From Micavibrio sp. (GTDB taxonomy: Bacteria > Pseudomonadota > Alphaproteobacteria > Micavibrionales > Micavibrionaceae), in the NCBI GenBank assembly GCA_021604545.1, contig BQJE01000001.1:107444-171443 (forward strand): a stretch of DNA of 64,000 bases, in the 5' to 3' direction. A program made the position numbers and the translations under genes. Below, piece by piece: positions 15,938 through 24,250 of this stretch; the first letter of the stretch is position 1, and the number at the start of each line of letters is the position of its first letter. The notes beneath the pieces were generated by a model that saw nothing but the letters and a program-made list of their open reading frames with translations, was not told where the DNA came from and searched no databases.

Positions 15938-17569
15938 CTACCCTACCATAAGATTCATTTTTGCTATATTTTTCAATGCTTTAGGAACTATATCTTCAAG
16001 TAATTCTTTTTGCTTTTTTTCGTCTGTTACGGGGGTGTTATTTTGGTTTATTGTAATTTTACCGGACTTAATGGACTCCATCATCTTCTTTGTCAGTTCT
16101 GTGAGCGTGTTGGTTCCGTCCAAATGGCGCAAAAGTTCCATTTCAAGTGCGCTTGGCTTCGCTGTGCTGTAGCTGATATTGGTTACATAAGTGCAATTGG
16201 CTAATTGGGATTGATAAACGGCCAGGGGATGCGCTTGTGGTTTTTTTGAGATTTCGAGGGTGTGGGCCGAGGGTGTTATGTTTGGCCTGATAATATTTTG
16301 GAAAATATAGAGGCCCATATTGTTTCTTAGAAACGCTTCAATCTCCTGTTTCTGCGCGTTATCAGATTTTTTGACTACAAAAGCAATGAGCTCTTTAAAG
16401 GCGTAGCGTATATTGCGTATTTTGCACATCTCTCTAAACAATATTTTTGCGTAAGGGTCTGTGACGTCAATGGAAAAATCACTTCCGGGTCGTCTGAATG
16501 TGAGTGGCTCGCCAGCTTTTTCTTCTTCCATGATCAGGTCGCAACTGAAATGCAACTCGTCCAGAACAGCCGGATCGGCCCCTTTTGTTTTACTGCCCTG
16601 AGGCTTGATAACGCTATGGCGGAACTGTCGATTGGACAGGAAGTCGATATATTGTTCCTTCGTGACCATGTCCTTGACTTGTTTCAGTGCCTTTTCTGCC
16701 TCGGGCGGGAAGTTGCCGGTATACATGAGGCTTAATGTCGAATCGCCGATATATTGTAACTTATGCGCGGCAATCATTTCGGCAAATTCATTGAAATAGA
16801 ACGGGTTGTTATTGGATTCGAGATATTCATGCAGGATGTAAGAATCATTGGTGCTTTCTTTAAATTTCTCATGAACATTATGAACGGCTTTATGCATTGA
16901 GCTTCCCTGGGGCATGAATTTATCGAGAAATTCCACCAGGTATTTTGCCTGTGAGACCTTTTTGGCCGGGTCTTCGAATTTTGCTGTGTGGATCATCATC
17001 ATTTCGCGGACCGAACGTAGCGGCGCCCAGCCCGGCATGACATTATAAGAGATGCAGGCTAGGCCGTTTTTACTGAGATGCTTGTCGCAGATTTCGAGGA
17101 TTTTTTCGCGCACGAAGTCCGGCACCCAGGAAAACACGCCGTGACATATGATATAGTCGAACTCTCCCATTTTTTTGTCGAAATCCATGATGTCCATGGC
17201 CTCAAACCTTACGTTCTTAAGCCCCAGCGCCTCTTTGTGGGTGTTGGCTTCTTCGATTTGTACGGGTGACAAGTCGATGCCGACAAAATCTGCATTGGGG
17301 AAATCAAGGGCCAAAGGCAGAATATTGCCGCCGCCGCCGCAGCCAAGTTCTAGAACCCGTGCGGTTTTCAAATCTATAGGGCTCAAGCCGAATAATTTGG
17401 CAACAACGGCTTGGTGTTCAGGATGGGTGAGGGGGTAGGCGTAGCTTTCATACGGGGCGTCATCATAAGATGCCCCGGTGACGGTGTCACGTTGAGGTGG
17501 GGTTTTGTTGTCTGCTTTAGTAGCAGATTTCTTTGTTTTTGTGGTTTTCTTTTTGTTGGCTTTGGCCAT
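15938..17569 (-). CDS. SAM methyltransferase with PKMT-type regulatory region
   Basis: 543 residues. A Lys-rich tail (1-22) is followed by a class I methyltransferase fold with motif I VLELGCGGGGN (72-82), the acidic end of strand 2 (VGIDLS) and FDYIICHGVFSWVP (motif IV region). A large C-terminal part (about 240-543) resembles the methyltransferase regulatory domain also found in the Rickettsia protein-lysine methyltransferases that modify the surface protein OmpB. It lies 45 bp past flagellin 2 with no terminator seen, then the sulfotransferase. It may methylate flagellin or a surface protein. The flagellins here have very few lysines, so a lysine target on the filament is uncertain. Confidence 0.8.
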   Translation of the reverse strand: MAKANKKKTTKTKKSATKADNKTPPQRDTVTGASYDDAPYESYAYPLTHPEHQAVVAKLFGLSPIDLKTARVLELGCGGGGNILPLALDFPNADFVGIDLSPVQIEEANTHKEALGLKNVRFEAMDIMDFDKKMGEFDYIICHGVFSWVPDFVREKILEICDKHLSKNGLACISYNVMPGWAPLRSVREMMMIHTAKFEDPAKKVSQAKYLVEFLDKFMPQGSSMHKAVHNVHEKFKESTNDSYILHEYLESNNNPFYFNEFAEMIAAHKLQYIGDSTLSLMYTGNFPPEAEKALKQVKDMVTKEQYIDFLSNRQFRHSVIKPQGSKTKGADPAVLDELHFSCDLIMEEEKAGEPLTFRRPGSDFSIDVTDPYAKILFREMCKIRNIRYAFKELIAFVVKKSDNAQKQEIEAFLRNNMGLYIFQNIIRPNITPSAHTLEISKKPQAHPLAVYQSQLANCTYVTNISYSTAKPSALEMELLRHLDGTNTLTELTKKMMESIKSGKITINQNNTPVTDEKKQKELLEDIVPKALKNIAKMNLMVG

Positions 17570-17614
17570 GCCGTGCCCCCTGATTAATTTTGACCTTCAT
17601 TGGGTTTACGTGTT

Positions 17615-19189
17615 TCAGCCAGTGATTTCAAGGATGCTGGCCTGGCTTTGGGCTGCTAGAGATAATGCAGTAAAGCCCAGAGCCTGCCGTGTTTGCACCG
17701 CCAGTAAATTGGCGCCTTCTTCGTTAAGATCGGCAACTGTTAGGTCATCAGCACCGGATGTTAGTGTATTGATGGTATTGCGCACAAAGGTTTGGCGGTT
17801 ATCGATAATAGAGAGGTCGGTGCTTAGCTTAGAGCCGTAATTTCTTACGATATCAATAGCGTTGCGGACTTTGCTAAGAATAATCTCGACATCGTTCAGG
17901 TCGTCGAAGTCATGATTTTCCAGCCCTAATCCTTCAGCGCTAAAATCGACACCTTCTGTGATAAGAAAGTTTGAGCGGTCCTCATTGAAATTTGTAATTA
18001 GGTTATCATCGGCCAGAAGATTGATGCCGCGATAGCTGGCATCCAGAACAAGAAGATTTATTTGGTTAATCACTTCCTCAAAGTCCTCATTGATGATTTC
18101 AGTTGAGGTTGTGCTGTTAAGTGCCCGGGCGTGTGATAAAAGTTGCGAACTGGTTAGGGCCTGATTATAAATGGCGACATCAGAAATTCGTCCATCAAAA
18201 TTAAAACCATTGCCCACACCGCTTTCTCCATCATGGAACTGTACGCCGCCATTAACGCCACCAATTCCGACATCGCCACTGTGAGAAGGGAACACAGCAT
18301 CACTGGTAATGGCTAAGGTCCCAATATCAACGCCATCCAGGAAGCCTGCAAATGTCTGGGCAGCCCCATCGAAAACAAAGGCGACATGGTAAGTTTGTCC
18401 GGCGATAATCGGGGCGCTGATATCGAGGTCGGCGAATCTGTTGCCGCCTTGATCGTCCTCGGCAGTGACGCGAATAAGACCGGCATCTATATAAATTGTC
18501 AGGCCGTTTACGGTCGCCCCTTCTTCATACAGGACCTGTCTTCCTGCTGTGGTATCGGCGTTAAAGACAAGCTCGACAGTGCGGGCTGGGGTGGTTGCGG
18601 TGTTGATTAAAGCGCTGTCAGACACACGGATACGGTCGTTTATACCATCAAAAACGGCACTGGTGGCAGCGCCGTTTGTATAGAGGGCTGGTGCCCCCAG
18701 AGAAGCCCCGCCATTGAGTGTTGCCGCGTTGCCAGCAAAGCCTGAATCAATGATCGGTCCGCCGGCTTCATTAAGCCTGTAATAAATATCTGGATTGAGG
18801 GCTTGGATTTGTGTGCTGATTGGTTGTGGGCTGGTATTAATGGTTACGACCTGATTGTTGGAAACAGTGCCGCCGGATGTGAGGATATCGCGTATATTGC
18901 TAGCAACGGCATCACCCTGGTTCAGAAGCTTTTCCACAGCTTCAACGCCGGTCAGGGCCTCACGCACAGTAAAAATGCTCTGCCCGATACCATCCAGAAG
19001 ACGGTTTAAATCACTGGCACGGTGGCCTAGAGCCTGGGCTGTAAAGAAATTTTGGGGCTGGTCGAGGGCGCTATTGACCTTTTTGCCAGTTGCAAGACGC
19101 AAAGTAGTACTATCAACCACCCTTTGTGTGCGGCTGATACTGCTGATTGTATTGCGCAAAGCTGCGCCTAATACAATATCATTAGTCAT
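17615..19189 (-). CDS. Flagellin 2 with inserted LamG-like jelly-roll domain
   Basis: 524 residues from the ATG at 19189 (MTNDIVLGAALRN aligns with flagellin 1). A longer frame starts 15 bases upstream, but that ATG overlaps the GAGG ribosome site. D0/D1 ends are normal: LRLATGKKVNSALDQPQNFF and ADDLTVADLNEEGANLLAVQ. Between them, residues ~130-357 match a LamG/concanavalin-A-like fold: DIYYRLNEAGG, AVFDGINDRIRVSD, RTVELVFNAD, YHVAFVFDGA, GFLDGVDIGT, then FDGRISDVAIYNQALTSSQL. This domain is typical of carbohydrate- or surface-binding secreted proteins. The insertion sits where the surface-exposed D2/D3 region of flagellin belongs, so the domain should be displayed along the filament. The reading frame is intact. 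Confidence 0.93.
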   Translation of the reverse strand: MTNDIVLGAALRNTISSISRTQRVVDSTTLRLATGKKVNSALDQPQNFFTAQALGHRASDLNRLLDGIGQSIFTVREALTGVEAVEKLLNQGDAVASNIRDILTSGGTVSNNQVVTINTSPQPISTQIQALNPDIYYRLNEAGGPIIDSGFAGNAATLNGGASLGAPALYTNGAATSAVFDGINDRIRVSDSALINTATTPARTVELVFNADTTAGRQVLYEEGATVNGLTIYIDAGLIRVTAEDDQGGNRFADLDISAPIIAGQTYHVAFVFDGAAQTFAGFLDGVDIGTLAITSDAVFPSHSGDVGIGGVNGGVQFHDGESGVGNGFNFDGRISDVAIYNQALTSSQLLSHARALNSTTSTEIINEDFEEVINQINLLVLDASYRGINLLADDNLITNFNEDRSNFLITEGVDFSAEGLGLENHDFDDLNDVEIILSKVRNAIDIVRNYGSKLSTDLSIIDNRQTFVRNTINTLTSGADDLTVADLNEEGANLLAVQTRQALGFTALSLAAQSQASILEITG

Positions 19190-19220
19190 TACTTTCACCC
19201 TCATATAGGGGGCAAAATAT

Positions 19221-19252
19221 TACATCCTGTATCATGACATTATACATCCTGT
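19221..19252 (-). promoter_or_regulatory. Duplicated leader motif ACAGGATGTA (flagellin 2)
   Basis: Minus-strand ACAGGATGTA occurs at 19221-19230 and again at 19243-19252. The copies are 22 bp apart, two helical turns. The nearer copy ends exactly 31 bases before the flagellin 2 ATG, the same distance as the single copy before flagellin 1. Confidence 0.5.
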
Positions 19253-19352
19253 AGTATGTCTCTATATCCAGTATAGCCTAAAAACTTTAATATTAGGTGG
19301 ATGAAACATAAATATCCATCAAAAGCCCCTTAGAAAGAGGCACAAACAGTAG

Positions 19353-19473
19353 GTAGGGGGCGCACCGGAACGGTTGGGTTCTTCCCACAGCAAAAAATAC
19401 TGTTTTTGCTGCAGTTCCAAGGTACGAAACAAAAAATGCTTCGTGCGGGGCATTGCCCGATGCGCCCAACTAC
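19353..19473. other. Multi-stem structured element between flgE and flagellin 2
   Basis: An outer stem (GTAG at 19353 and GGGCGCA at 19358-19364 pairing with TGCGCCC at 19461-19467 and CTAC at 19470-19473) closes a region with several inner hairpins. These are GGAAC 19367/GTTCC 19414, TGGG 19375/CCCA 19384, CAGCAAAAA 19388/TTTTTGCTG 19403 (perfect 9 bp), ACGAA 19424/TTCGT 19440 and GGGC 19448/GCCC 19455. No ORF explains it. On the minus strand it would lie in the 5' leader of flagellin 2 or at the 3' end of the flgE operon. It could be a structured RNA or a mobile palindromic element. The rest of the 19190-19595 gap holds the motif above and nothing else I can name. Confidence 0.6.
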
Positions 19474-19595
19474 GGCTGCACCATCAGTTCTTGATGAAAA
19501 TCATGCTTCCCGCAGTCAGTAGGGTCCTGAGCTTTAGGGGTTAGGGAATGCCGGGTAGCATTTTTCCTAAGACCCAAGACCCTTAACTCAATCTA

Positions 19596-21335
19596 TTAAC
19601 GAAGCCTCAAGAGGTCTTCGGTCATCTGGTCAACAGTCGTGATCACCCGTGTTGCGGCCCCGAAGGCCCGTTGGGAGACGATCAATTTTGCAAATTCATC
19701 CGCCAGGTCAACGTTGGAGGCTTCCAGTGTCGAGGGCTCAACAAATCCGGCACCACCGGTTCCGGCCTCACGCAGGTTTTCTTCTCCGGAGTCCGAGTTT
19801 TCAGAGTAAGCAGTACCGGATACTTCTGTTAGGCCGTTGGCGTTGGCAAAGGTGATTAGCGGTGCTTTATAAAGCGTTGCTGAGGCGCCGTTGGAGAACC
19901 GTGCAATGATAAAGCCATCTCTATCGACTTCGACACCAGTTCGTAGGCCAAGTTCGGCTCCGTTCTGATCAGCAAAGATCACATCAAAGTTTCCGGCGAA
20001 CTGGCTGAAACGCTCAATATCAACATCAATATTTTGAGGGTTAGAGCCATTATTCCAGTCGATCTGCGAAAGATTGATATCAATGTTGCCGCTGCTGTCG
20101 GGCAAGGCGTTCATCGTACCGTCACCGCTGAAGTTTAGCAGTCCACGGCTTAAGGACGTTCCATCAGGGTGGACAATGTTAAGTTGCCACCAACCGCGGT
20201 TGTTATACTGCGCATCTCCAGGCAGGAATTGGGGTGTGGCGAATGTGTGCCCGGTGACGGCGTCACCTGTGCTGTATGGCGGGGTATCACCAGGTGTACC
20301 GTTGTCATACGGACCGCCGGTGAGGTCATCAGACGCATTAGCGCCGGCCACCAAACCAAGACCGGTCAGAGCCGTTCCAACTTCTGCCAGTGTCAACGTG
20401 TTACCTGCGCCACCAATAAATTCATCGCGCTGAATAACCAACTCGCCATCATTGCCGAGGAAGGCCGTTGCTCCGATACCGGCGCTGTTAATTTCACTAA
20501 TGATATCATTAATGGTCTCAACGTCGCCCGCCACAACCGGCGCGCCTGCAACAACGGTAAGCGTGAGCGGGCCACCAAGTTCTGTTGATATATCAATCGT
20601 ATGACCGGCCGTCAGGCCAAGGTCGTTGATCAAGTTATCTGTCGCCAGCAAATCACCAATCGTTCCGCCGGCTGTTGCTTGCGGGCCATAGGTTTTGGTG
20701 TATTCAAGCGTTAGAACCTGTGCGGATCCCAAAGAATCAAACACGGTAATGCCACGACTGAAATCGACAGGACCGGCTATCGCTGCGGCCAGATTCTGGT
20801 CGACGGTTGTGGCGTCGAGATTGATCGCCAGCTCCGCGCTTGATGTCGGACGGGTCAGGCCGCCAAGGAACGCCACATCAGCGGGAACCAGTGAGCTTAA
20901 ATCACCCTGGTTAGCCGGGAGGTTTCCATTGGCATCAATGGGCCAGGCATACATAACAAAGCCGGCAGCATTTCTAAGCAGACCTTGCGAGTCTTCGCCA
21001 AACTGACCAGCTCTTGTATACAGGAACTCCTGCAGCGCATCGTCATCACGTTTGACAGCAAAGAAACCATTGCCGGAAACGGCCGCATCCGTACCTGATG
21101 ATGTTTGTTGTAGCGCGCCTTGCTGGTCAACGCGTTGCAGTCTGTTGACGGTCACCGTACCTGGCGAGTATGTCGACAGGCGACTTTCTGACGTTACCAA
21201 ACTTTCGAATGCTGCCTCCGAGCGTTTAAAGCCCGTCGTGGAAATATTGGCGATGTTATTTGATATAATCGCCGTGTTCTGGGATTGAGCGAATAGTGCC
21301 GATACCCCGGTAAATAGTGATCCAAAAAGTCCCAT
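19596..21335 (-). CDS. flgE: Flagellar hook protein FlgE
   Basis: Forms the universal-joint hook. 579 residues, longer than enterobacterial FlgE (~400), as is common in alphaproteobacteria. The N-terminal rod/hook motif ALFAQSQNTAIISNNIANIS with TTGFKRSEAAFESLV, the AVSGNGFFAV block (about 85-94) and the C-terminal EFAKLIVSQRAFGAATRVIT coiled-coil end are all clear. A variable middle (about 170-380) holds repeated beta-rich domains. AAGGAG lies before the ATG. Last of the leftward flgI-J-fliK-flgD-flgE series. Confidence 0.96.
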   Translation of the reverse strand: MGLFGSLFTGVSALFAQSQNTAIISNNIANISTTGFKRSEAAFESLVTSESRLSTYSPGTVTVNRLQRVDQQGALQQTSSGTDAAVSGNGFFAVKRDDDALQEFLYTRAGQFGEDSQGLLRNAAGFVMYAWPIDANGNLPANQGDLSSLVPADVAFLGGLTRPTSSAELAINLDATTVDQNLAAAIAGPVDFSRGITVFDSLGSAQVLTLEYTKTYGPQATAGGTIGDLLATDNLINDLGLTAGHTIDISTELGGPLTLTVVAGAPVVAGDVETINDIISEINSAGIGATAFLGNDGELVIQRDEFIGGAGNTLTLAEVGTALTGLGLVAGANASDDLTGGPYDNGTPGDTPPYSTGDAVTGHTFATPQFLPGDAQYNNRGWWQLNIVHPDGTSLSRGLLNFSGDGTMNALPDSSGNIDINLSQIDWNNGSNPQNIDVDIERFSQFAGNFDVIFADQNGAELGLRTGVEVDRDGFIIARFSNGASATLYKAPLITFANANGLTEVSGTAYSENSDSGEENLREAGTGGAGFVEPSTLEASNVDLADEFAKLIVSQRAFGAATRVITTVDQMTEDLLRLR

Positions 21336-21420
21336 CTTGCTTCTCCTTCTTTCGTTAAATTTAAATTCGTTAAATTCGGTTTTGTTTAAGTCTGTTTAAA
21401 AATGGTTAGTAAAAAAATCC

Positions 21421-22152
21421 TTATGCTGCCGGTGGGGTAGCGGGTGGATCTTCTTCTCCCCCACCTTCATCTTCCACCACAATAATTGGTGGTTTGCTGG
21501 CATTGAGAACGCTGCCTACCGGTACAGCCCTATCACCAACCAGCAGGAAGATCGTGCCGTTTTGTGTTTCAACACCTTTCACAGCGCCGGTTACAACCGT
21601 CGAGCTGCTAATTGCGTTGCCTTCAATATCAAGGGCGTCAACTTTAATCTCGTAAGTGCCAGCCGGTGCTGTCCCTCCATTTGTTAGGCTGCCATCCCAT
21701 GTGAAATTATTGACGCCGACATTGCTGGAGACGTCAGCTCTAAAGACAAGACCGCCACTTGCATCAAAGATACTCACCTTGGTTTCGGCGGCTTGCTCAT
21801 CGAGCGCATAGGAAACATCAACAGGCTTTGCGCCGTCATAGTGGAATTCCGAGCTGAGATAACTGATGTCGAGGCCGACATATTGCAGCGCGCCGGTAAA
21901 GGCATTTGTAAGGCCCATTGCAACCAGAGCGTCCAATTTCTGGTTGGTGTTAATCTGTTGTTCCACACCGGTAAAGGATACAATCTGATTGGTAAATTCT
22001 GTCGTATCCATCGGCGAAAGAGGATCCTGATTTTGCAACTGAACTGTCAGCAATGTCAGAAACTGGTTAAAGTCTTCTGCCAGCTGGGTGCCCGCTGCAG
22101 ATGTGCCTTGCTGCTGCTGAATTGCTGAACTTATTGTTACATCGGATGCCAT
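21421..22152 (-). CDS. flgD: Hook capping protein FlgD
   Basis: Scaffold cap needed to polymerise FlgE. 243 residues. The N-terminal conserved block LTLLTVQLQNQDPLSPMDTT with EFTNQIVSFTGVEQQI is diagnostic. The centre carries the Ig/FlgD-type fold (NNFTWDGSLTNGGTAPAGTY). The final ~25 residues are an acidic P/E/G tail (EDEGGGEEDPPATPP). It starts 12 bp after fliK. Confidence 0.95.
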   Translation of the reverse strand: MASDVTISSAIQQQQGTSAAGTQLAEDFNQFLTLLTVQLQNQDPLSPMDTTEFTNQIVSFTGVEQQINTNQKLDALVAMGLTNAFTGALQYVGLDISYLSSEFHYDGAKPVDVSYALDEQAAETKVSIFDASGGLVFRADVSSNVGVNNFTWDGSLTNGGTAPAGTYEIKVDALDIEGNAISSSTVVTGAVKGVETQNGTIFLLVGDRAVPVGSVLNASKPPIIVVEDEGGGEEDPPATPPAA

Positions 22153-22164
22153 TTTTCTTCTCCT

Positions 22165-23733
22165 TTATACCAACATGTCATAGCGTGTCAGGCCCGTATC
22201 GGGATCGACATACCAGTCCATGGTGGTTTCGATTAAATCTTCGTTGCTCTCTGTGCCATCACCACCGGCGCTACCGCCTGCGTTCCCATCATGCCCACCG
22301 TCTTGACCAAAATCACTGTCATGCCCAGCCAGTTCAAATTCCATACCGCTGCTGTCCAGACCAATTTCCTGAATGGCGCGCTCTAAAACATGCGCATCAC
22401 GTTGCAGCATCAAAAAAGTTTCCGGTTTTTCGATCAGCATAGTGGCTTTAAGGGTTTTACTTTCACCAAACTCAAGCCTTACTTTCACCTTGCCAAGGTC
22501 AGGCGGATCAAGCTGTAAGGTGATGCTTTTATTTTCACCATTAAGAGCATTTTTCTGCAATGTAGCGGCAACCATTTGGGTCGCGCTATGGGCCTGAGAC
22601 GCACTTTGCGTGTTTGTGAGTAGGCTTGTTAGATTGGTTGGGTTGCTCACAGTTGCGCCGGGGGTTTGGATGCCCAGCTCTTCAAGAATGGGGTCGCTCC
22701 AACCAGATGGCGCAAACAGGCTACCGGTTAGCGTAAACGGCCAGCCTTGCAGATAGCTCAGATTAGGGCTGGAAGAGGGGGCATTATTGTCGCCGCCGAT
22801 ATTGGCGAGAGAGGCGACATCAGTTTTACCGCCACCTGCCTGTTTAATAAGTGATTTGAAAGTTTGGGCGTCTTGTAGCGCTTTCAAGTCTAGCTCATCG
22901 CCGATGGTTAATTCACCTTTGCCGCCGATGGTTAATTCACCTTCGCCGCCGGGGATTAGTGAATTTAATTTCGTCGCCAGATCATTTGATGGCGCTGTAT
23001 CTCCGGCTGCTGTTCTTTCCGGCTGTCCGATATTGCGTGGTGCAACAACAACGCCGCGTGATAAGGCAACAATTTCAGGTGTGGTTGCCCCTGTTTGTGG
23101 CTGCTGGATATTGATTAGCCCGATGAAAATGGCAAAATTTGGATCTTCGTCCGCGTTATCAGAGAGCTGTTCCTGTAGCTGTGTGATCTGTTCAGGCGTT
23201 AAGTTTGTGGCAATAAAAGCCGGGCTTTCTTCCTGTGCTAATGTTTCCAGTTTAGCTAGAATTTTTTCCAACTTGCTTAAAACGGCTGCATTCTCATTGC
23301 CTTCTGTTTCAATCAGGAGACCTTTGAGGATACTTTCTGTTCCTGGAATTGGCTTTAGTTCATTTTCGAGGGCCTGTCCGTTCAGCGCTAAAACTTGCGA
23401 GAGTTGGTCTGTCGGGGTGAGGCCAAATGTCTCGATATCCTGCGTAACCTGGTCTTCAATGTCCTGATTGGTCGCGAGTAATTTAGCAAGGTTCAGTGTT
23501 GGTTCTTTGTCCAGAACAGGGTTGTCTGATTGTAGAAGTTGATGCTCTTCGCCAGCCTTACCTTCAGCTTCTTCTTCAGTTTCTCCGGTGTTTTGTGTCA
23601 GCCGCGCAAGAATCAAATCGATAAAGTTTAGCCCCTGAATTTGAGAAGAGTCGGCTGCCCCTCCCGGCTGATTGGGAAGTTTGACAGTGCTGCTTTGCGA
23701 ATTTTGCAGCGTAAAAAATAACTCTAGGGTCAT
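22165..23733 (-). CDS. fliK: Hook-length control protein FliK
   Basis: Secreted molecular ruler that switches the export gate through FlhB. 522 residues with a long low-similarity N-terminal region rich in Q, E and L, and the conserved C-terminal domain near 395-470 (SITLQLDPPDLGKVKVRLEF, then LKATMLIEKPETFLMLQRD). A 24-bp tandem repeat at 22902-22949 encodes two GELTIG units, a possible site of length change in the ruler. The last ~45 residues are G/D-rich. Position between flgD and the small helical genes fits. Confidence 0.88.
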   Translation of the reverse strand: MTLELFFTLQNSQSSTVKLPNQPGGAADSSQIQGLNFIDLILARLTQNTGETEEEAEGKAGEEHQLLQSDNPVLDKEPTLNLAKLLATNQDIEDQVTQDIETFGLTPTDQLSQVLALNGQALENELKPIPGTESILKGLLIETEGNENAAVLSKLEKILAKLETLAQEESPAFIATNLTPEQITQLQEQLSDNADEDPNFAIFIGLINIQQPQTGATTPEIVALSRGVVVAPRNIGQPERTAAGDTAPSNDLATKLNSLIPGGEGELTIGGKGELTIGDELDLKALQDAQTFKSLIKQAGGGKTDVASLANIGGDNNAPSSSPNLSYLQGWPFTLTGSLFAPSGWSDPILEELGIQTPGATVSNPTNLTSLLTNTQSASQAHSATQMVAATLQKNALNGENKSITLQLDPPDLGKVKVRLEFGESKTLKATMLIEKPETFLMLQRDAHVLERAIQEIGLDSSGMEFELAGHDSDFGQDGGHDGNAGGSAGGDGTESNEDLIETTMDWYVDPDTGLTRYDMLV

Positions 23734-23755
23734 ACTTTAATGTTCCTACACACTC

Positions 23756-24250
23756 TTAGGCTGTTTCACTTACTCCTGTTGAAACGGTTTTGTTTTCGGT
23801 ATTTCTCATTGTCCCTGTTGCGTCGTAACTGAAGGAGCGTTGTTTTTGCGCTTCTTGTTTGGCGGCGCGGCGGATCGTGTTGCCTAGTCGTTCAACGCTG
23901 CGGTCCATGCGCCCAAGGGCGTCTGCATTCTTCTTTGCCAATGCAGAAAAGTCACGTTGCATGTTTTCAAGCTTCTGACGCAGGGTTGGGTCGACTTTTC
24001 GCATTTCATTCTTGCGTATCAGCATTTGCTGAATGCCATCCTGATAGTTGCGTGCGGCTTTCATTTTTTCATCCTGCATCGATAGGAATGTTTTGGTGTC
24101 CGCATTGCTCAGGGCGTCAGTTTCACGGATATAGATGTGGCGAAGCACATCAATTGTATCCATCATTTGCTGCATGGCTTTGCTTGGATGTTGCGACAGA
24201 ACCAATGTTTCTTGTGCAACCTGTTCTTCGGTTTTTGCATGTGTTGTCAT
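23756..24250 (-). CDS. Helical flagellar protein, FlgN-like (copy B)
   Basis: 164 residues, almost all predicted helix with heptad-like spacing (about 20-125). It shares a pattern with the next gene (KVDPTLRQKLENMQRDFSAL here, RADRSLLNQLESLQKDLNKK there), so the two look like diverged paralogues. Length, helicity and location between fliK and flgJ fit a FlgN-type export chaperone, which would serve hook-associated proteins. No catalytic motif is present. Assignment is by context and shape, not clear family identity. Confidence 0.6.
   Translation of the reverse strand: MTTHAKTEEQVAQETLVLSQHPSKAMQQMMDTIDVLRHIYIRETDALSNADTKTFLSMQDEKMKAARNYQDGIQQMLIRKNEMRKVDPTLRQKLENMQRDFSALAKKNADALGRMDRSVERLGNTIRRAAKQEAQKQRSFSYDATGTMRNTENKTVSTGVSETA

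Noticed and set aside
15938-17569. FliB-type flagellin lysine methyltransferase
   Set aside because: It has a different architecture from FliB, and the flagellins have too few lysines for a firm call; kept only as a possible surface-protein methyltransferase.
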